A DNA stretch of 64,000 nucleotides from Clavulina sp. PMI_390 (Eukaryota; Basidiomycota; Agaricomycetes; Cantharellales; Hydnaceae), in contig WIDE01000109.1 in the NCBI GenBank assembly GCA_015039315.1, forward strand, positions 26,747 through 90,746, given 5' to 3'. The notes beneath the pieces are model-generated. The model searched no databases. It was not told the origin of the DNA and worked only from the letters and a program-made list of their open reading frames with translations. The translations under genes were made by a program, and so were the position numbers. Below, piece after piece: positions 23,909 through 35,511 of the stretch (position 1 is its first letter; the number at the start of each line of letters is the position of its first letter).

Positions 23909-25506
23909 ATGGAGGAATTTCCACCTCCCGCCGGTCGACTGAGATTTGATTTGAACCTCGTTGCCGGCATCATGGAACGACTGCGCGCTATCACATCGAA
24001 ACCCAAACCGCTTCCGCCTCGACCCCGTCATCGAATCCCACTACAGCCAGCTCTAGATGCCCTAGCAAACATACTAACGACCACCGAAAACCACTACTCA
24101 GTTGGCGTTGTGCACGCCCAGGCGGAGCCCTCATACGAAATCTGGCTCGCCGAGGATACAGCGATTAATCCGTCAACGTGTCCATCTTCGGCTCCGTCCC
24201 CATCACCTACACTTATAGAGGCATCAATATTCACCAGAAGCTTAATGAAACAGCTCGCAGTGGCTCGGCAACTGAACATAGACGCGATACACGGAGGAGA
24301 TTTACGGTTTCCTCAGGCATTCCTGCAGCCACTTCCCTCTCTTAACATCAAGGGAATATCTCCACTAGTTCATTCCATGTTTGAACGCATGTGGCCTCGA
24401 TTTATCCAAGTTTTTGCCAAAAACGAAGATCTACAAGCCTGCTGCAAGGTTGCTAATTTCGTCACCAGCAACACCTCACACAATATATGGTCGAATCCAA
24501 CTAGCGAAGACATGGAGCATCACATCAATGTCCTGAAGGCTAGGCCCTCAGCTTTCCATAGTGGGCGTTCTTCAATCTCGGAGGTTGTGGATCGCCTCTC
24601 CGCAGCATGCAAGACCCCCTGGCCAGAAAATGCCATGCGGCGCCAGGACATCCTCTGGGACCTGGCCGCACTCTCCAGTATTCACCGCGTCTTATGCGGC
24701 ACAAAAACCGGAGACTTTATTGAGTCATGGAATTTCCTTTCGACTGGTGTGTATATCTGTATGGTTCAACTCACTTCGCCTCAGGACTTATGACCTCATC
24801 AGCTGTGATGCACGATGCTAATCCAAGCGACCCATTACGGCCCTTCGCACCTATCAGCATCCTTAAGATCCTCGGCACACTCGTCTCCATGTTCGATGAT
24901 ATGAATGAGGTGCTCAGGATTGTTCTTCTCCCTCTATCAATCTCGGCTCTCCCGCCCATCCGTTATATCCTGTCTCATTTCAATGAGCCTTTCCCCACTT
25001 CTTCTATCTTTCCCGAAGAACCTGTGTCTCAAATTTTGAGCTCTGCTGGAGTGAAAGCTGATGCGACCACAATGCGGAAGTTCATTGGTGCTCTCGACCG
25101 TCAACAGAATAAGCGTAAGCGTCAAAATTTCACCTCACCCCTTTAAAGCATCCTCATGATTGCTGAAACCTTCTGCTCTCTAGGTCTGGTCCTCTACCCA
25201 GAAGTTACCCTCCTTATGGCGATGTACAGGGTTCCCGCGTTCCCATACATCGGTATACATCAGCCGCCTGGTCCAGCAACTCAAACACTCTTCCAAGCTT
25301 TTTGCATGTACACAGAAGTTCCAATACGGCTACGCGAGGGAGAAGCTTCATCGGAGGGGTGGTGTTTCCCTTCCCTTTCTTCGTTTGCCAGGAGCGTCCA
25401 TGACGCGAGATTACGTCGAGATGTTTACGAGGACATGCGGATGCAGTTCTGGATTATCTCACGTGAAAATATCCTTCGTGACTGGAGGAAGTTTTGTACT
25501 GAATAG
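23909..25506 (+). CDS. Deaminase-like family protein, copy 3 (motif lost)
   Basis: Exons 23909-24746, 24785-25114 and 25184-25506 give 496 residues. The ATG at 23909 (MEEFPPPAGRLRFDLNLVAG) was chosen because it aligns with copies 2 and 5. The first intron is only 38 nt with a GTGTGT donor. Blocks are LDALANILTTTENHYSVGVV, YEIWLAED, IHGGDLRFPQAFLQPLPSLN, ERMWPRFIQ, SMFDDMNEVLRIVLLPLSIS, PEVTLLMAMYRVPAFPYIG, IHQPPGPATQTLFQAF and EGWCFPSL. The catalytic His and Cys expected of a deaminase are absent (YPE in place of HAE). The copy is intact and probably expressed, and its function is unknown. Confidence 0.65.
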
Positions 25507-26290
25507 AAAATGGAATCGTCTTGATTACTTCTTATTAGTAGGTACGAACCACCCTAGGGTGGCGCACTGATCTTACAAATGCCAGAGCTCAAGAAACCGG
25601 AAATCGTGAAAATAGGGTTCGAAATCCTCATGATGTTATGCGAATGAATTCGAGACGTGGGGTCCAGAGCACTAACGTGTGTAGGGTGTAGGAGAGAAAA
25701 CATCGAATTCATTTGGTAAAAAGGCTTTCAACACAAACACCAGTTATGCAGTACATGAGCAGCGTCCATGATTTTTAATAGAATCAAAAGCACGTGGAAC
25801 GGATTAAATGAGCGCCAGAGGAGCTATTTGATATGGTCCAGAGTTGCAAATCAAAGCACACGAGTCCAACATCAACATCAAATCGACCCGCAATCTTCTT
25901 GGCCCCAAAAACGCAGTATGGAACGCCCTCGGCCGTCCGAGCCTTTGGCAAGTAGCACGCATGGAATATGAATTTCCGCGTAGGTGATAGCGAGACACCA
26001 AGATAAGGACCGTCATGAGCCCATGGTACCACAGCACCGTTCATGAAAATGGGGGGCAGGGTGCGCGGGAGAGGATCAAAGGCAAGGCGCAACGTTTTTA
26101 GAACGCTAGGATTAAGGCTACTGAGTGATGCGTACAAGCAGAAAGAGTGTAGATGAGACTGCAGGACCACCCACGCCACATGACGTCGACACTGAGACAT
26201 CCGAACATCCTCAACCTCGAGAATCTTGGGCCTTGATCACTCCCTGCAATTACAGCCCCGAGTCCGCCCCCCAAATCACCTCTTCGATCA
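25507..26290. other. Intergenic region between copies 3 and 4
   Basis: A minus-strand open frame at 25784-26200 (138 codons) covers much of this gap. It resembles nothing I recognise and overlaps the promoter of copy 4, so I do not call it a gene with any strength. CACATG at 26177-26182 sits 114 bp upstream of the next ATG, where the other copies have CACGTG. Confidence 0.35.
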
Positions 26291-27871
26291 ATGGAGCAGC
26301 TGAACCCTTCCAACAACAGGGGTGACGTTGATTTGAACCTGGTCGCAAGCATTCTGGAGCGCCTGCAAGCTATCACCCACGAACCTGATCCGTTCCCATC
26401 TAAACCTCGAGCTAAGATCACGCTAGAGCTGGCCCTCGATGGTTTAGCAAACATTCTTAGCACCCCTGAGCACCATTTTGCTGTCAGCGTGGTGTACCCT
26501 CAGCCGAAATCTTCCTCATACGAGATTTGGCTTGCGGAAGCAGCAGAAGCTACGCCATTAGGCTCATCGACACCATCCGCACCACTTTTCGAGGCATCTA
26601 CATTCATCGGAAAGCTAATGGGAGAGTTGGCCATCGCTAAAGAGTTAAATACGGACGCGATTCGTGGAGGGGATCTTCGATTCCCACATGCGTTTCTCCA
26701 GCCGCCTCCCTCTCTCAATATTCAAGGTGTTACTACACCAGTTCATACTATCATTACGCGTATGTGGCCTCGCCTCGTCGCAGCGCTGACCAACAACACT
26801 CAGTTACAGGCCTGTTGCGATGTCGTCGATGCTGTCACTGACATGGTCTCATATCCCTCAAGCCTTACTGAATCAGCTGAGCTTCGGCATCACCTCGATA
26901 TCATCAAAGCCTACTCCACTGTTTTTTACAGCGGCAGGCTCTCGATTTCACAGGTGGTGACTCGACTGTCCCGAGCGTGCCAGCGTTCTTGGCCAGAAGA
27001 TGATGCGAAGCGTCAAGACATCCTGTGGAGCTTGGCCATGCTGTCCAACATCTTTCGGGTTCTATCAAATCCAAAGAACTGTGATGTGGTTAAATCATGG
27101 AATGCTCTTTCGAATCGTACGTATTTTACACTACCTCCGTCTAAATCTGCCATTAAGGCTTCCCCTCGACAGACAATGTGCATACCCTTTCTATCCAAGA
27201 CTCCTCCATATCCCCCACCCCTATCGATGTCGTCAAAATCCTTACCAAACCTGTGGCTGTGTTCGATAATATGAACGCAGTGTTGAGAATCGTCCTTCTT
27301 CCTGTTGCGCTCTCACCCCCTCCCATCATTCGTCCTATCGCTTCACGATTTGACGGGCCGCGACTGACTTATAGCTCCCTCGGGGAAGGGTCCGTTCCGA
27401 GTATCATAAACTGGGCGGGTGTTGACTCGGCTGATGTCACTACGCTGCAGAGCCTAACTCACCCTCCAACTTATCAGCAAGACTTGCAAAAAAGTAAATA
27501 TCACTCCTTCGTACCTCTATAATTGTTGAGCTTGCTCATATTTCTCCATAGGTCTTATTATCCGCCCAGAGGTCACCCTCTTAATGGCGATGTACAAGGT
27601 CCCAGTATTCCCCTACATCGGGATGCACCAACCACCTGAACTCGCAAGCCTTACGTTCATCAGGGCCTTTCGCATGTACTCGAAGGTTAGAATCGGGGTC
27701 CAAGATGGTAAAACCGCGTCGGAGGGGTGGTGTTTCCCCGCAATTTCATCGCTCCAACGTGTGGATGATGAAGTTCTACGCTTGGAGATCTACAGAAATA
27801 TTCGAGGATATTTTTGGATGATGGCGAGAGAAACGATTACTCGCATCTGGCCGAAGCCGGAATCGATGTGA
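26291..27871 (+). CDS. Deaminase-like family protein, copy 4 (motif lost)
   Basis: Exons 26291-27116, 27173-27493 and 27552-27871 give 488 residues. The donors are GTACGT and GTAAAT, and the acceptors are CGACAG and CCATAG. The start reads MEQLNPSNNRGDVDLNLVAS. Blocks are LDGLANILSTPEHHFAVSVV, YEIWLAEA, IRGGDLRFPHAFLQPPPSLN, TRMWPRLV, AVFDNMNAVLRIVLLPVALS, RPEVTLLMAMYKVPVFPYIG, MHQPPELASLTFIRAF and EGWCFPAI. Intron positions match copies 2, 3 and 5. As in those, the HAE and Cys of the putative deaminase centre are replaced (RPE, no Cys). Confidence 0.65.
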
Positions 27872-28655
27872 TTGGGCGAAACTCGATGAATGGTGAGTAT
27901 AGTACGTCGAAACGTATGCAATATAGCCTCACCAGCCGATTCGTCTAGCCTCGTTCGTGTGACACATAATTGGAACTTGGTTGGTGGCCACAACTTGTAG
28001 CTGTCAGAGCTTTGAGGCAGCACAAGCGACCTGTCTGCTAGGACAATAGGTCTGTGGGACGGGGTATGAAGACTTTACGGCTTTTAATAGCTAAGAGATC
28101 AAAAAAACGGAGAGGTTTCATCGCCAATTGGATAGGAGGGTCTTGTAGGTGTTGGGGTTTCGGCTTTCGTGAATAACAATAGTATCTTTCGGCGATATAT
28201 ATAGCTTCTCACTTTACGCTGTTGCGTATCTGATTGGCCGTTTTCGCTCCATTTATTAGTCCTGGTACTGGACGATATTCATATCCCTCGGAAAAAGCAG
28301 TGTAGCGAGATCGAGAGCTCTCTCGGCGAGGTGGACGGGATGTCTCATTCACACGTGACTCATTCTTTCTTCGAAACTCGCTGCCATGCTTAGGAGAAAG
28401 TGGTAATGGGCTGGGAGCACGTCCTGGTGAGTGATGGCACCGAATGTGAGGATTGAGACGATATAATGATAGCCAAGTTTCTCTGGAAGCAGTAATTGTC
28501 ATTCGCGTCGCAAGATTGCGAAGCAACAACCGCCAGCAATCACGTGTCAATAAAAACATCTCAAACATCCAGAACCGCTAATCACGACACTCACTTTGAC
28601 TTGAGAAAAAGCAAGAAACGAAGGGCCTACAATCATTTGCAGTCCTCTTTACTAC
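27872..28655. other. Intergenic region between copies 4 and 5
   Basis: No gene is supported. A CACGTG at 28541-28546 lies in the upstream region of copy 5. Minus-strand open frames here overlap that promoter and show no family signature. Confidence 0.35.
28541..28546. promoter_or_regulatory. CACGTG before deaminase-like copy 5
   Basis: CAATCACGTGTCAAT lies 110 bp upstream of the ATG at 28656. This is the same position class as the sites in front of copies 2 and 3. Confidence 0.38.
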
Positions 28656-30253
28656 ATGGCGGAAATTTTTCCACCTGAGAATCGATTGGAGCTCGATTTG
28701 ACAGTTGCTGGCGACATTTTGGAGGGATTAAGGGATGTTACCTCTAAATTCAACCCATTTCCACCTCAACCTCGTCCTAGAGCTCCACTAGAACCATTCT
28801 TGGACGGCTTGGCAAACATTCTAACAGCCAACAAGAACCCAGTCGCTATCAGTGTAGTCTATCCTCAAGCCGAGTATTCGTCTCACGAGATCTGGCTTGC
28901 AGAAGGGGCGGAAGTTATAACCGTGAAATTACCTTTTCAATCACCCTTGCTCGAAGAGTCATCAAATTTCATCAAGAAGCTAATAGAAGAGCTCGCACAT
29001 GCAAAGGATTTGAACACTATGGCGATTCGTGGGGGGGACCTTCGGTTCCCGCATGCGTTCCTGTACCCAACTCCGGCCCTCAACATAAGAGGAGTCCTTC
29101 CACCAATTCATACCATGGTCGAGCGTATGTGGACTCGCCTTGCAGCGGCGCTAGTAGGAACAAATCACGTACAAGCCTGCCAGCAAGCCACCGAGCTTGT
29201 CGCCACTGACATCGCACCACGCAGCGGGATGATTGGACCACCCGGAGAACTACAACACCATGTCGATGTTCTAAAGAACAACTCAAAAGCCCTAACTGGT
29301 GGATGGTCCTCTATCTCGCAGGTACTGGCTCACCTATCTCAGGCGTGTCAGGCTCCTTGGCCAGACGATGATGCCACTCGCCAAGACATCTTGTGGAGTT
29401 TGGCGAAGCTTTCCAACATCCGTAGGGTATTATCCCGTCCTAGAAATCGTCATCTGTTGGAGTCATGGAATTTCCTCTTGAACAGTATGTGCATTCCGTC
29501 AACTTCAGTTGAACCTGCTCTTTAACCTTCATGTTACCAGTTAATTCGCATGACGTCCGCCAAAGTGACCCCTCATTACCAGCAGGCTCGCTCAATATTC
29601 TTCATTTCCTTGAGGAACCTGCATCCCTATTTGACGACATGAACGAAGTCCTCAGGGTTATCCTGTTACCCGTGCCGCTTTCGCCAACTCCGCCTATTCG
29701 GACTCTCCCTCCGCACTCCATCGAGTCTCTTGCTCCTGGAGACCCCCCTCCTGAGGCTTCCATATCACGCGTCTTGCGATCTGCCGGTGTCAATATCCTA
29801 GATGCGGCAGCGATGAAGGAGCGTCTCGGCGATCCAGATGGTCGGCGAAACCAGCGAAAAGGTAAAGCCCTCATACTCCTAATCCGTTCACTGAGTTCTA
29901 ATATCTCACGTCCGATTGCCTACGGCTCAGTGACCCGCCCTGAAATCACACTTTTGATGGCGACGTGCGGTCTTCTCATGTTTCCCTACATCGGCATGCA
30001 TCGACCACCTGGAACGGCCAGTAGAATGCTCATTCGGGCCGTTCGGATGTACTCAAAGGTAACGATCCACTTTCGAGAAGGAGAAACTATGTCCAAAGGG
30101 TGGTCTTTCCCTTCCATTTCGTCGCTCGAGAGCATAGACGACCCAGATTTACGCCATGAGGTTTATCAGGGGATACGCTCGTGGTTTTGGATGTTCGTAG
30201 GTGATGCTATCGGTCGAAACTGGCGGAACCTGGATGCAAGGCAGGGCTTGTGA
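28656..30253 (+). CDS. Deaminase-like family protein, copy 5 (motif lost)
   Basis: Exons 28656-29484, 29541-29861 and 29931-30253 give 490 residues. The donors are GTATGT and GTAAAG, and the acceptors are TACCAG and GCTCAG. The start reads MAEIFPPENRLELDLTVAGD. Blocks are LDGLANILTANKNPVAISVV, HEIWLAEG, IRGGDLRFPHAFLYPTPALN, ERMWTRLA, SLFDDMNEVLRVILLPVPLS, RPEITLLMATCGLLMFPYIG, MHRPPGTASRMLIRAV and KGWSFPSI. It is the last copy of the array and converges on the dehydrogenase gene 360 bp away. The putative deaminase residues are missing as in copies 2-4. Confidence 0.65.
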
Positions 30254-30612
30254 TGTTCTAACTGGGTATGCAGCGTGAACGGAGTGTGAGCCTGGCCCAT
30301 TGGTAAGCCAGCGCGAGGGCTGGAGACTGCAGGCCTGTCGCATAAACAAGAGAATCGCGAATCTAGCTAGCCTGATCATTTCGGACGGGCACGTGGGCAG
30401 GGGTTCGCTGGGTCGTCGTGTTGCAGAACGAACTCTCTGCACCAAGCAGACTCAGAAGAATACGATTCTCGGACACTGTGATATCAAGTTGCAATGCAAA
30501 CGAAAAGAAAGCGAGGTTCCGACGTGTGTATACATACGTACATGTGTGAAAACCATCGTAACGCGAACAAGCAAGAATAGTACAAAAGACAGCAGCGATA
30601 ACAGATGCTTGT
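30254..30612. other. Convergent 3' flanks
   Basis: This is the 3' region shared by copy 5 and the dehydrogenase gene. The right two thirds resemble 23536-23712. No gene is present. Confidence 0.4.
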
Positions 30613-31901
30613 TTAGATGCCCAGGCCACCAGTGACCTCCAGGGTGTGGCCAGAGATGTACGACGCCAATGGCGACGAGAGGCTGCACACGCAGAAATAC
30701 GGATATAAGAAAAAACTTCCCAGTCCAAAAATATATGGCACACGACTCACAAGAGGATAGCAGCACCAGCCTCATCGGCGTTTCCGGGCCTCTGCAGAGG
30801 GATGGGGTTGGGGCCAGCAGACTTCTTGTCGCCAGGAGCAGCGTGGGGGCCACCGCCGGGAACACCGAGCGCGATGGTCTTGCCGTCGACGGTGATGGAG
30901 GCACCGGCAGACTTGGCGGCGGTGAGACGGGTCTCGATGAAGCCGTAGGCAACGGTGTTGGCGCGGACATTGAAGATGCCCCACTCCTTGGCGAGGGTCC
31001 TACATAATGACAAGGTAAGATATGACGAGATGCTAGGAGTTAGTGAAGGGGACGTACTTGGACATGCCAACGACGGCGGCCTTGCCCTGTTCATCACCAA
31101 AAGAGCAGATTTCAGTGGTCGTTCTTTCAGGGATGGTACACGGATGGACTCACGGCAGCGTAGTTGATCTGGCCAACGTTTCCGTGCAGACCGCTGGTGC
31201 TGGAGACGTTCACGATCGAGCGGTTCTCCTTGCTGCCCTTGATGCGCATGTAGGGGGCGGCAGCACGGACGAGGCGGAAGGGAGCACGGACGTGGACCTT
31301 GACGATGATGTCGAAGGTGGCATCGTCCATGGTGTGGATCATCTTGTCGAAGGTGAAGCCGGCGTTGTTGATGATGTGGTTAATCTTGCCGTACTTCCTG
31401 TAGTAGTTGTGAAATATTATGATTTTGAGGCCTAGTGCACGTTCACCCAAAAGTGGTAGCAGTTCACTCACTCGACGGTGGCCTTCACAATCTTGTCAGG
31501 GAAGTCCTCGGCCATGACATCGCCGCCAACGGCAAGGGCCTCACCGCCAGCAGCGACGATCTCCTCTACGACGACCTGGGCCTTCTTCTCATCAAGACTA
31601 TGCAGGAGACGATAGGTCAGCTCGTATGACCAGGCTTTCACATGCATGCGAACTTACTCGCTGACGACAACCTTGGCGCCCTCCTTTGCGAACAACAGAG
31701 CAGTGCTGCGTCCAATACCCTGGGCGGCACCTATAAGGATTCACCATGAACGACGTGCCACCAGAACCATTAGCGGGTCGTTGTTGTGCGAAGGGTCGAG
31801 CCACCGCTCTCACCAGTGATAATGGCAACTTCGCCGTTGAGCAGACCGCTCGGGTAGGTGTTGGACAGGTGGCCAGCGACTTGGGTCAGACGAGCAGACA
31901 T
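30613..31901 (-). CDS. Short-chain dehydrogenase/reductase (FabG-like)
   Basis: This is a minus-strand gene with at least six exons. The start at 31901 reads MSARLTQVAGHLSNTYPSGL, and the stop is at 30615-30613 after VTGGLGI. The classical SDR layout is complete. The cofactor loop TG-AAQGIG spans an intron (donor at 31813, GTGAGA). It is followed by LLFAKEGAKVVVSD, the NNAG strand, the catalytic Ser in IVNVSSTSGLHG, and Y-A-A-G-K split by a GTGAGT intron (INYAA then GKAAVVGMSK). NVRANTVAYGFIETR is the usual post-catalytic strand. It most resembles 3-oxoacyl-ACP reductase-like SDRs. The real substrate cannot be told. A central insert (SAGASITVDGKTIALGVPGG) is longer than in bacterial FabG. NAD(P)H use is family knowledge. 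Confidence 0.85.
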
Positions 31902-32785
31902 GGCTGGAGGATAGTTTTTTTTGGGGACGAGGAGGATGTGAAAAGGATAGACCAGGTGCTGGAGGTGGTGGTACAAGTAGGAAAGAAAAGCGCTGGTCCA
32001 GTACTTGACTTTCAAATGACAGAGCTCAATGCCAAATGGATCACCTGTGGGGAACCGGTGCGCCGGCCGCGCGACGATCCGATCCGGACTTCACACGACC
32101 CATATCCCAACACAGATGAGATGCCGGAGAGAACGGACCAGCAGCATAGCAGTCAAAGTGTTCTAGGTCACAGATTAGCAAAACCCTAAACGAGGCGATA
32201 GAAATGTTCCGAAATACTCGGCGTCACCGTGTTTGGCGCTTAGAGCCTTGAACAAGCGCCAGCTGCCAACGTTCCCAAAGTGACATCCCAGCGCAAGTCC
32301 CGGGAGCCTTATTTTTGCGCCGAGATCCTAAGTGTCGTCGTCTTCGTGAGAGGGCGAGTATTGGTTGAGATGAAAAAATATGTGCTGTGGCTTTGGGGCG
32401 TCCGGTGATGACTCGAGACGTCTCACTTTAGTGGTACGAGGTGTCATGTCAAATCATTAATTTCTCCAAGACTACTACAAGCAAGCCAGCTTGCTAACAA
32501 GCATGCAATGGAGTGTCAAACGAGCTACAAAGTCTAATATACTTGGACCCAATTTGTGAACTACAAATACAGTACAAGAGAGCAAGAACCAAGTAAGAAA
32601 TATCCATAACGCTTAGAAACGCAAAATTGAACCTTTGGGGTCCTCAAACAAATGTTTTTTGTTTTATTTTATTTTGTTGGGCGGCATCTCTTCTTCAATC
32701 GGATCACCCTTTCTCTCTGCTACACGGCGGGAACTGTGGGCAGAGATTCGATGAATAGCACCATCATAGTGTTGATCGTGCTAAC
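31902..32785. other. Intergenic region
   Basis: This is the 5' flank of the dehydrogenase and the 3' flank of the next minus-strand gene. It is A/T-rich with a TTTTGTTTTATTTTATTTTG run near 32657. No gene is recognised. Confidence 0.4.
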
Positions 32786-34955
32786 TTAGTGATGTGGATG
32801 CCAATTTCCAGACCCTTGTGGCTGCGCGTGGGGTGATCCCCTTCTGAGTGTTTGGTACTGACTCTCGAGAGCGACACCCACAATCTTCAGGTTTGGGCAT
32901 CTTGCAATTAGGGCAAGCACGTCCGCAAGCGTGAGGCGGGAGAATCGGGAAGCTGTTGGTGTCGGGGCGAGATGGAGATGTGAGATTCTGGGACCCCAGG
33001 CAGCGCCTATTTGAGCGATAAATGCACTGTCGATTGTTCCGAGGGAGAAATTTCGGGCAGGAAGCCTTCCGAGTGCAATGTGGAGGTGTGAGAGCTTTGG
33101 ACAGAGGTATGTGAGGAAATGCAACGTAGCAGTGCTCAAAAAGGTGAATCGAGGCCCTTCGGTGGAATATGCAGCACCTAACATGTCGGTAGAATTAGAA
33201 TCCAGGGCATACCCCGCTTCTAAATCTGCTCTGCCAAGGTCGATTTCCAAATGCGCAAGATCCGGCAACCTTGCCCCCGAGCGCCTTAGTCCATCAAACA
33301 ATGCATCGACAGCCATTACGCCTGCCTCATCCACGGCGTGCCTGAACACAAGATGGGTAAGGTGAGGGAAAAGTACCCTCTCAAAAACGCGGGAAAGTGT
33401 TGGGTTCAAGGCAGCGAAACTGCAGGTGAGCTTTCGCAGTGATAAGAATGTTACCACACTAGGTTTCGCCACAAAGTCAGTGGTCAGATCTCATAGACGA
33501 GGGCTTTGGCTCACCTATGGATTATCGGCAAATGCATGTCCCATGCCGCCCCGGCCGCTGCACCTATAGCTACTCCAACCGGCGCTTCACCGTCACCTCC
33601 AAGAGCTACCATAAAATCTTCGTTCCCGAGGTAAAGATCCTCGAGAGTCATCATCTCCGCAAGCATGCCCCAGTATTCCACACCAGGAGTTCCGTTGAGG
33701 CGAAGAGACCCGAAGTGATTCCTACCTTCGAGGTCATCACAGGTATCTTTCAATTTTCCCAGTAAAATTCCTAGTAGAGTATGTGAATGAGGGTGACGGG
33801 AGTTCCAGTTATCAGCACCCGAATAGCCTAGGGAAAGGACTAGCTCCTCAGCAAGGCTGACCCCCCACGCGATATTGACCTCGACGTGATGAATGTTGCC
33901 CAGAGCGCTCGTTTGGACATCACGGGCAATGCACCGGACAAGCTCGAGCACATCACGTTTTTTTCGCTCCTGTTCTTCATTTAATGGTGATTGGCCGTCA
34001 TTGTCGCCGTCTCCGATAACAAGGGTTTGGATGGTATGGAGGAATGAGAATGGGATGGGGGAGCGCCACAGCTTTGAATCAGGAAGCGGAGCGGAGCTGC
34101 GGGGCCGGAGGGCAAGTGTTTTCAGGTTAGATAGAACACGGGCCGCTGGGAACATTGCGTTGAGAGCGTGGACCGCGACGAAGTCCTCGTAGTCAGAGGC
34201 GGAGTATGTTAGCGCGGGTGGAGACGATAACGCTCCTGCCTCGGCCGCTGTAGGAGCGCGAGTAAACACCTTGAAATTTTTGACAAATCCATCAGCAGAA
34301 TATCCATCGATTAAAATGTAGACGAATGCTAAATCTGGGTACTTACTCTTGCCACCTGAGGAGCACCCTCGATAGTTCCCGCTGGGAGGTCCAGAACTGG
34401 CCCCATATTAAAAAGGACATCCGCATCAGTCCCGTCTTCAAGTACTACATGAAAGAATCCTAATTATTAGCCATGGCGTACTTGAACGAAAAAACTCATT
34501 CCTCCAAAGTAGACCTTACCTTGTTGAAGAGTTATGAAAGCGGGCATTGGAACTTCCTCAAGATGATGAGGAGATGGTAAAGTGGTCCAGGTGTTCGGAG
34601 GCAGACCCTCCGCTGACGCCAAAACTTCGAGGTCTCCATCAGCCAAGATATTGACCCTGCGCTTCTCAACTTCCCATTGCGCTAGTAGCATCCAGAAGTT
34701 TTTGTACGTGGTTAGGAGCTGGTGATAGGCCGCAGGCCGTATGGCCTTGCACACAAGCGCCATCGCTTTCAAATCGCGCCTGGAGAGGTACCGGACCAAT
34801 ACGGGCAGGAAGTCGCTCACTTGAGCTGATGCTTGGAGAAAGAAGGATTGGTTCCCATGAGCATCAACACCATCAACAGCTGGAAGGACGACGGTGGCAG
34901 CGGCCATAGAACGATGAAAAAGGGAACAGCAGGGGCGGAGAGGCGAGCGGGTCAT
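32786..34955 (-). CDS. F-box-like leucine-rich protein
   Basis: There are about four exons on the minus strand: an N-terminal exon from 34955 (or 34907, MAAATVVLPAVDG) to about 34490, a short exon around 34345-34445, one to 33511, and a last exon to 32786. The N-terminal region contains an F-box-like pair of helices (VSDFLPVLVRYLSRRDLKAM, ALVCKAIRPAAY). The body has leucine-rich repeat-like segments (VLSNLKTLALR, LEDLYLG, LRKLTCSF, HLTHLVFRHA, DLAHLEIDLG, KLSHLHIALG, RISHLHLAPT, NLKIVGVALE). It ends WHPHH. It is probably an SCF substrate adaptor or F-box-derived protein. It is not closely similar to the F-box pair at the left end. Splice joints were only partly resolved. Confidence 0.6.
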
Positions 34956-35511
34956 GGTATGCGCCTAGTTTTTCTTATAACCAAGGCCATAGTCAGAATG
35001 TCTTACACGTTTGATCATGTGCACATGTCTCAGTCCAGAGGCTCTTGCGGCCGATATGCAGCCCGTCCCCCCCTTTTTGGCGTTCGAATCGAGGGTCATT
35101 GCGGAGTTCCCCCTTAAATTTACGGAAGTGCTGATCCTGGACGTAGTTAACTCCGAAACGCTTCAAGTCTAGTCGCCAGGGCGGTATTCTTACGAATTTC
35201 GCACAGTGCAATTTACGCCATTATCTGACGAGGTACTCAGAGTTCATCTCCAGTCTCTGTCGTGAATCATAGCAGTCATTCACTCTCACTGGGCTTCAGG
35301 CGGCGGAAAAAGATCAGATCAGCGGATCACACGGGAAACATCCTCCGCTTCGGTGCACACAATCTGAACATTGCCTGAATTGTTCAAGAAACAATGGCCT
35401 AGCACTCTCCATAACTGAGACACTGGTCAGCAGGGCTCTGAAGCTGAGTAAGGAAGACAGGAGTCCTCTCACCAAAGGAAATAACTTCTCGCAATTGTTT
35501 CTGCTACCCCT
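34956..35511. other. Intergenic region
   Basis: No gene is seen. It lies between the 5' end of the F-box-like gene and the 3' end of the hydrolase gene. Confidence 0.4.

Noticed and set aside
25600..25640. GGGTTCGAAATCC, similar to a tRNA T-loop/B box
   Set aside because: No A box or acceptor stem can be formed upstream, and the T stem does not pair over five bases.
25784..26200. Minus-strand open frame of 138 codons between deaminase-like copies 3 and 4
   Set aside because: It has no recognisable domain, overlaps the upstream region of copy 4 and has no splice or homology support. It could be a gene remnant but is not annotated as one.
28209..28568. Minus-strand open frame of 119 codons upstream of deaminase-like copy 5
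   Set aside because: It is rich in Arg, Ser and Pro, covers the promoter of copy 5 and has no motif. It is most likely a chance frame.
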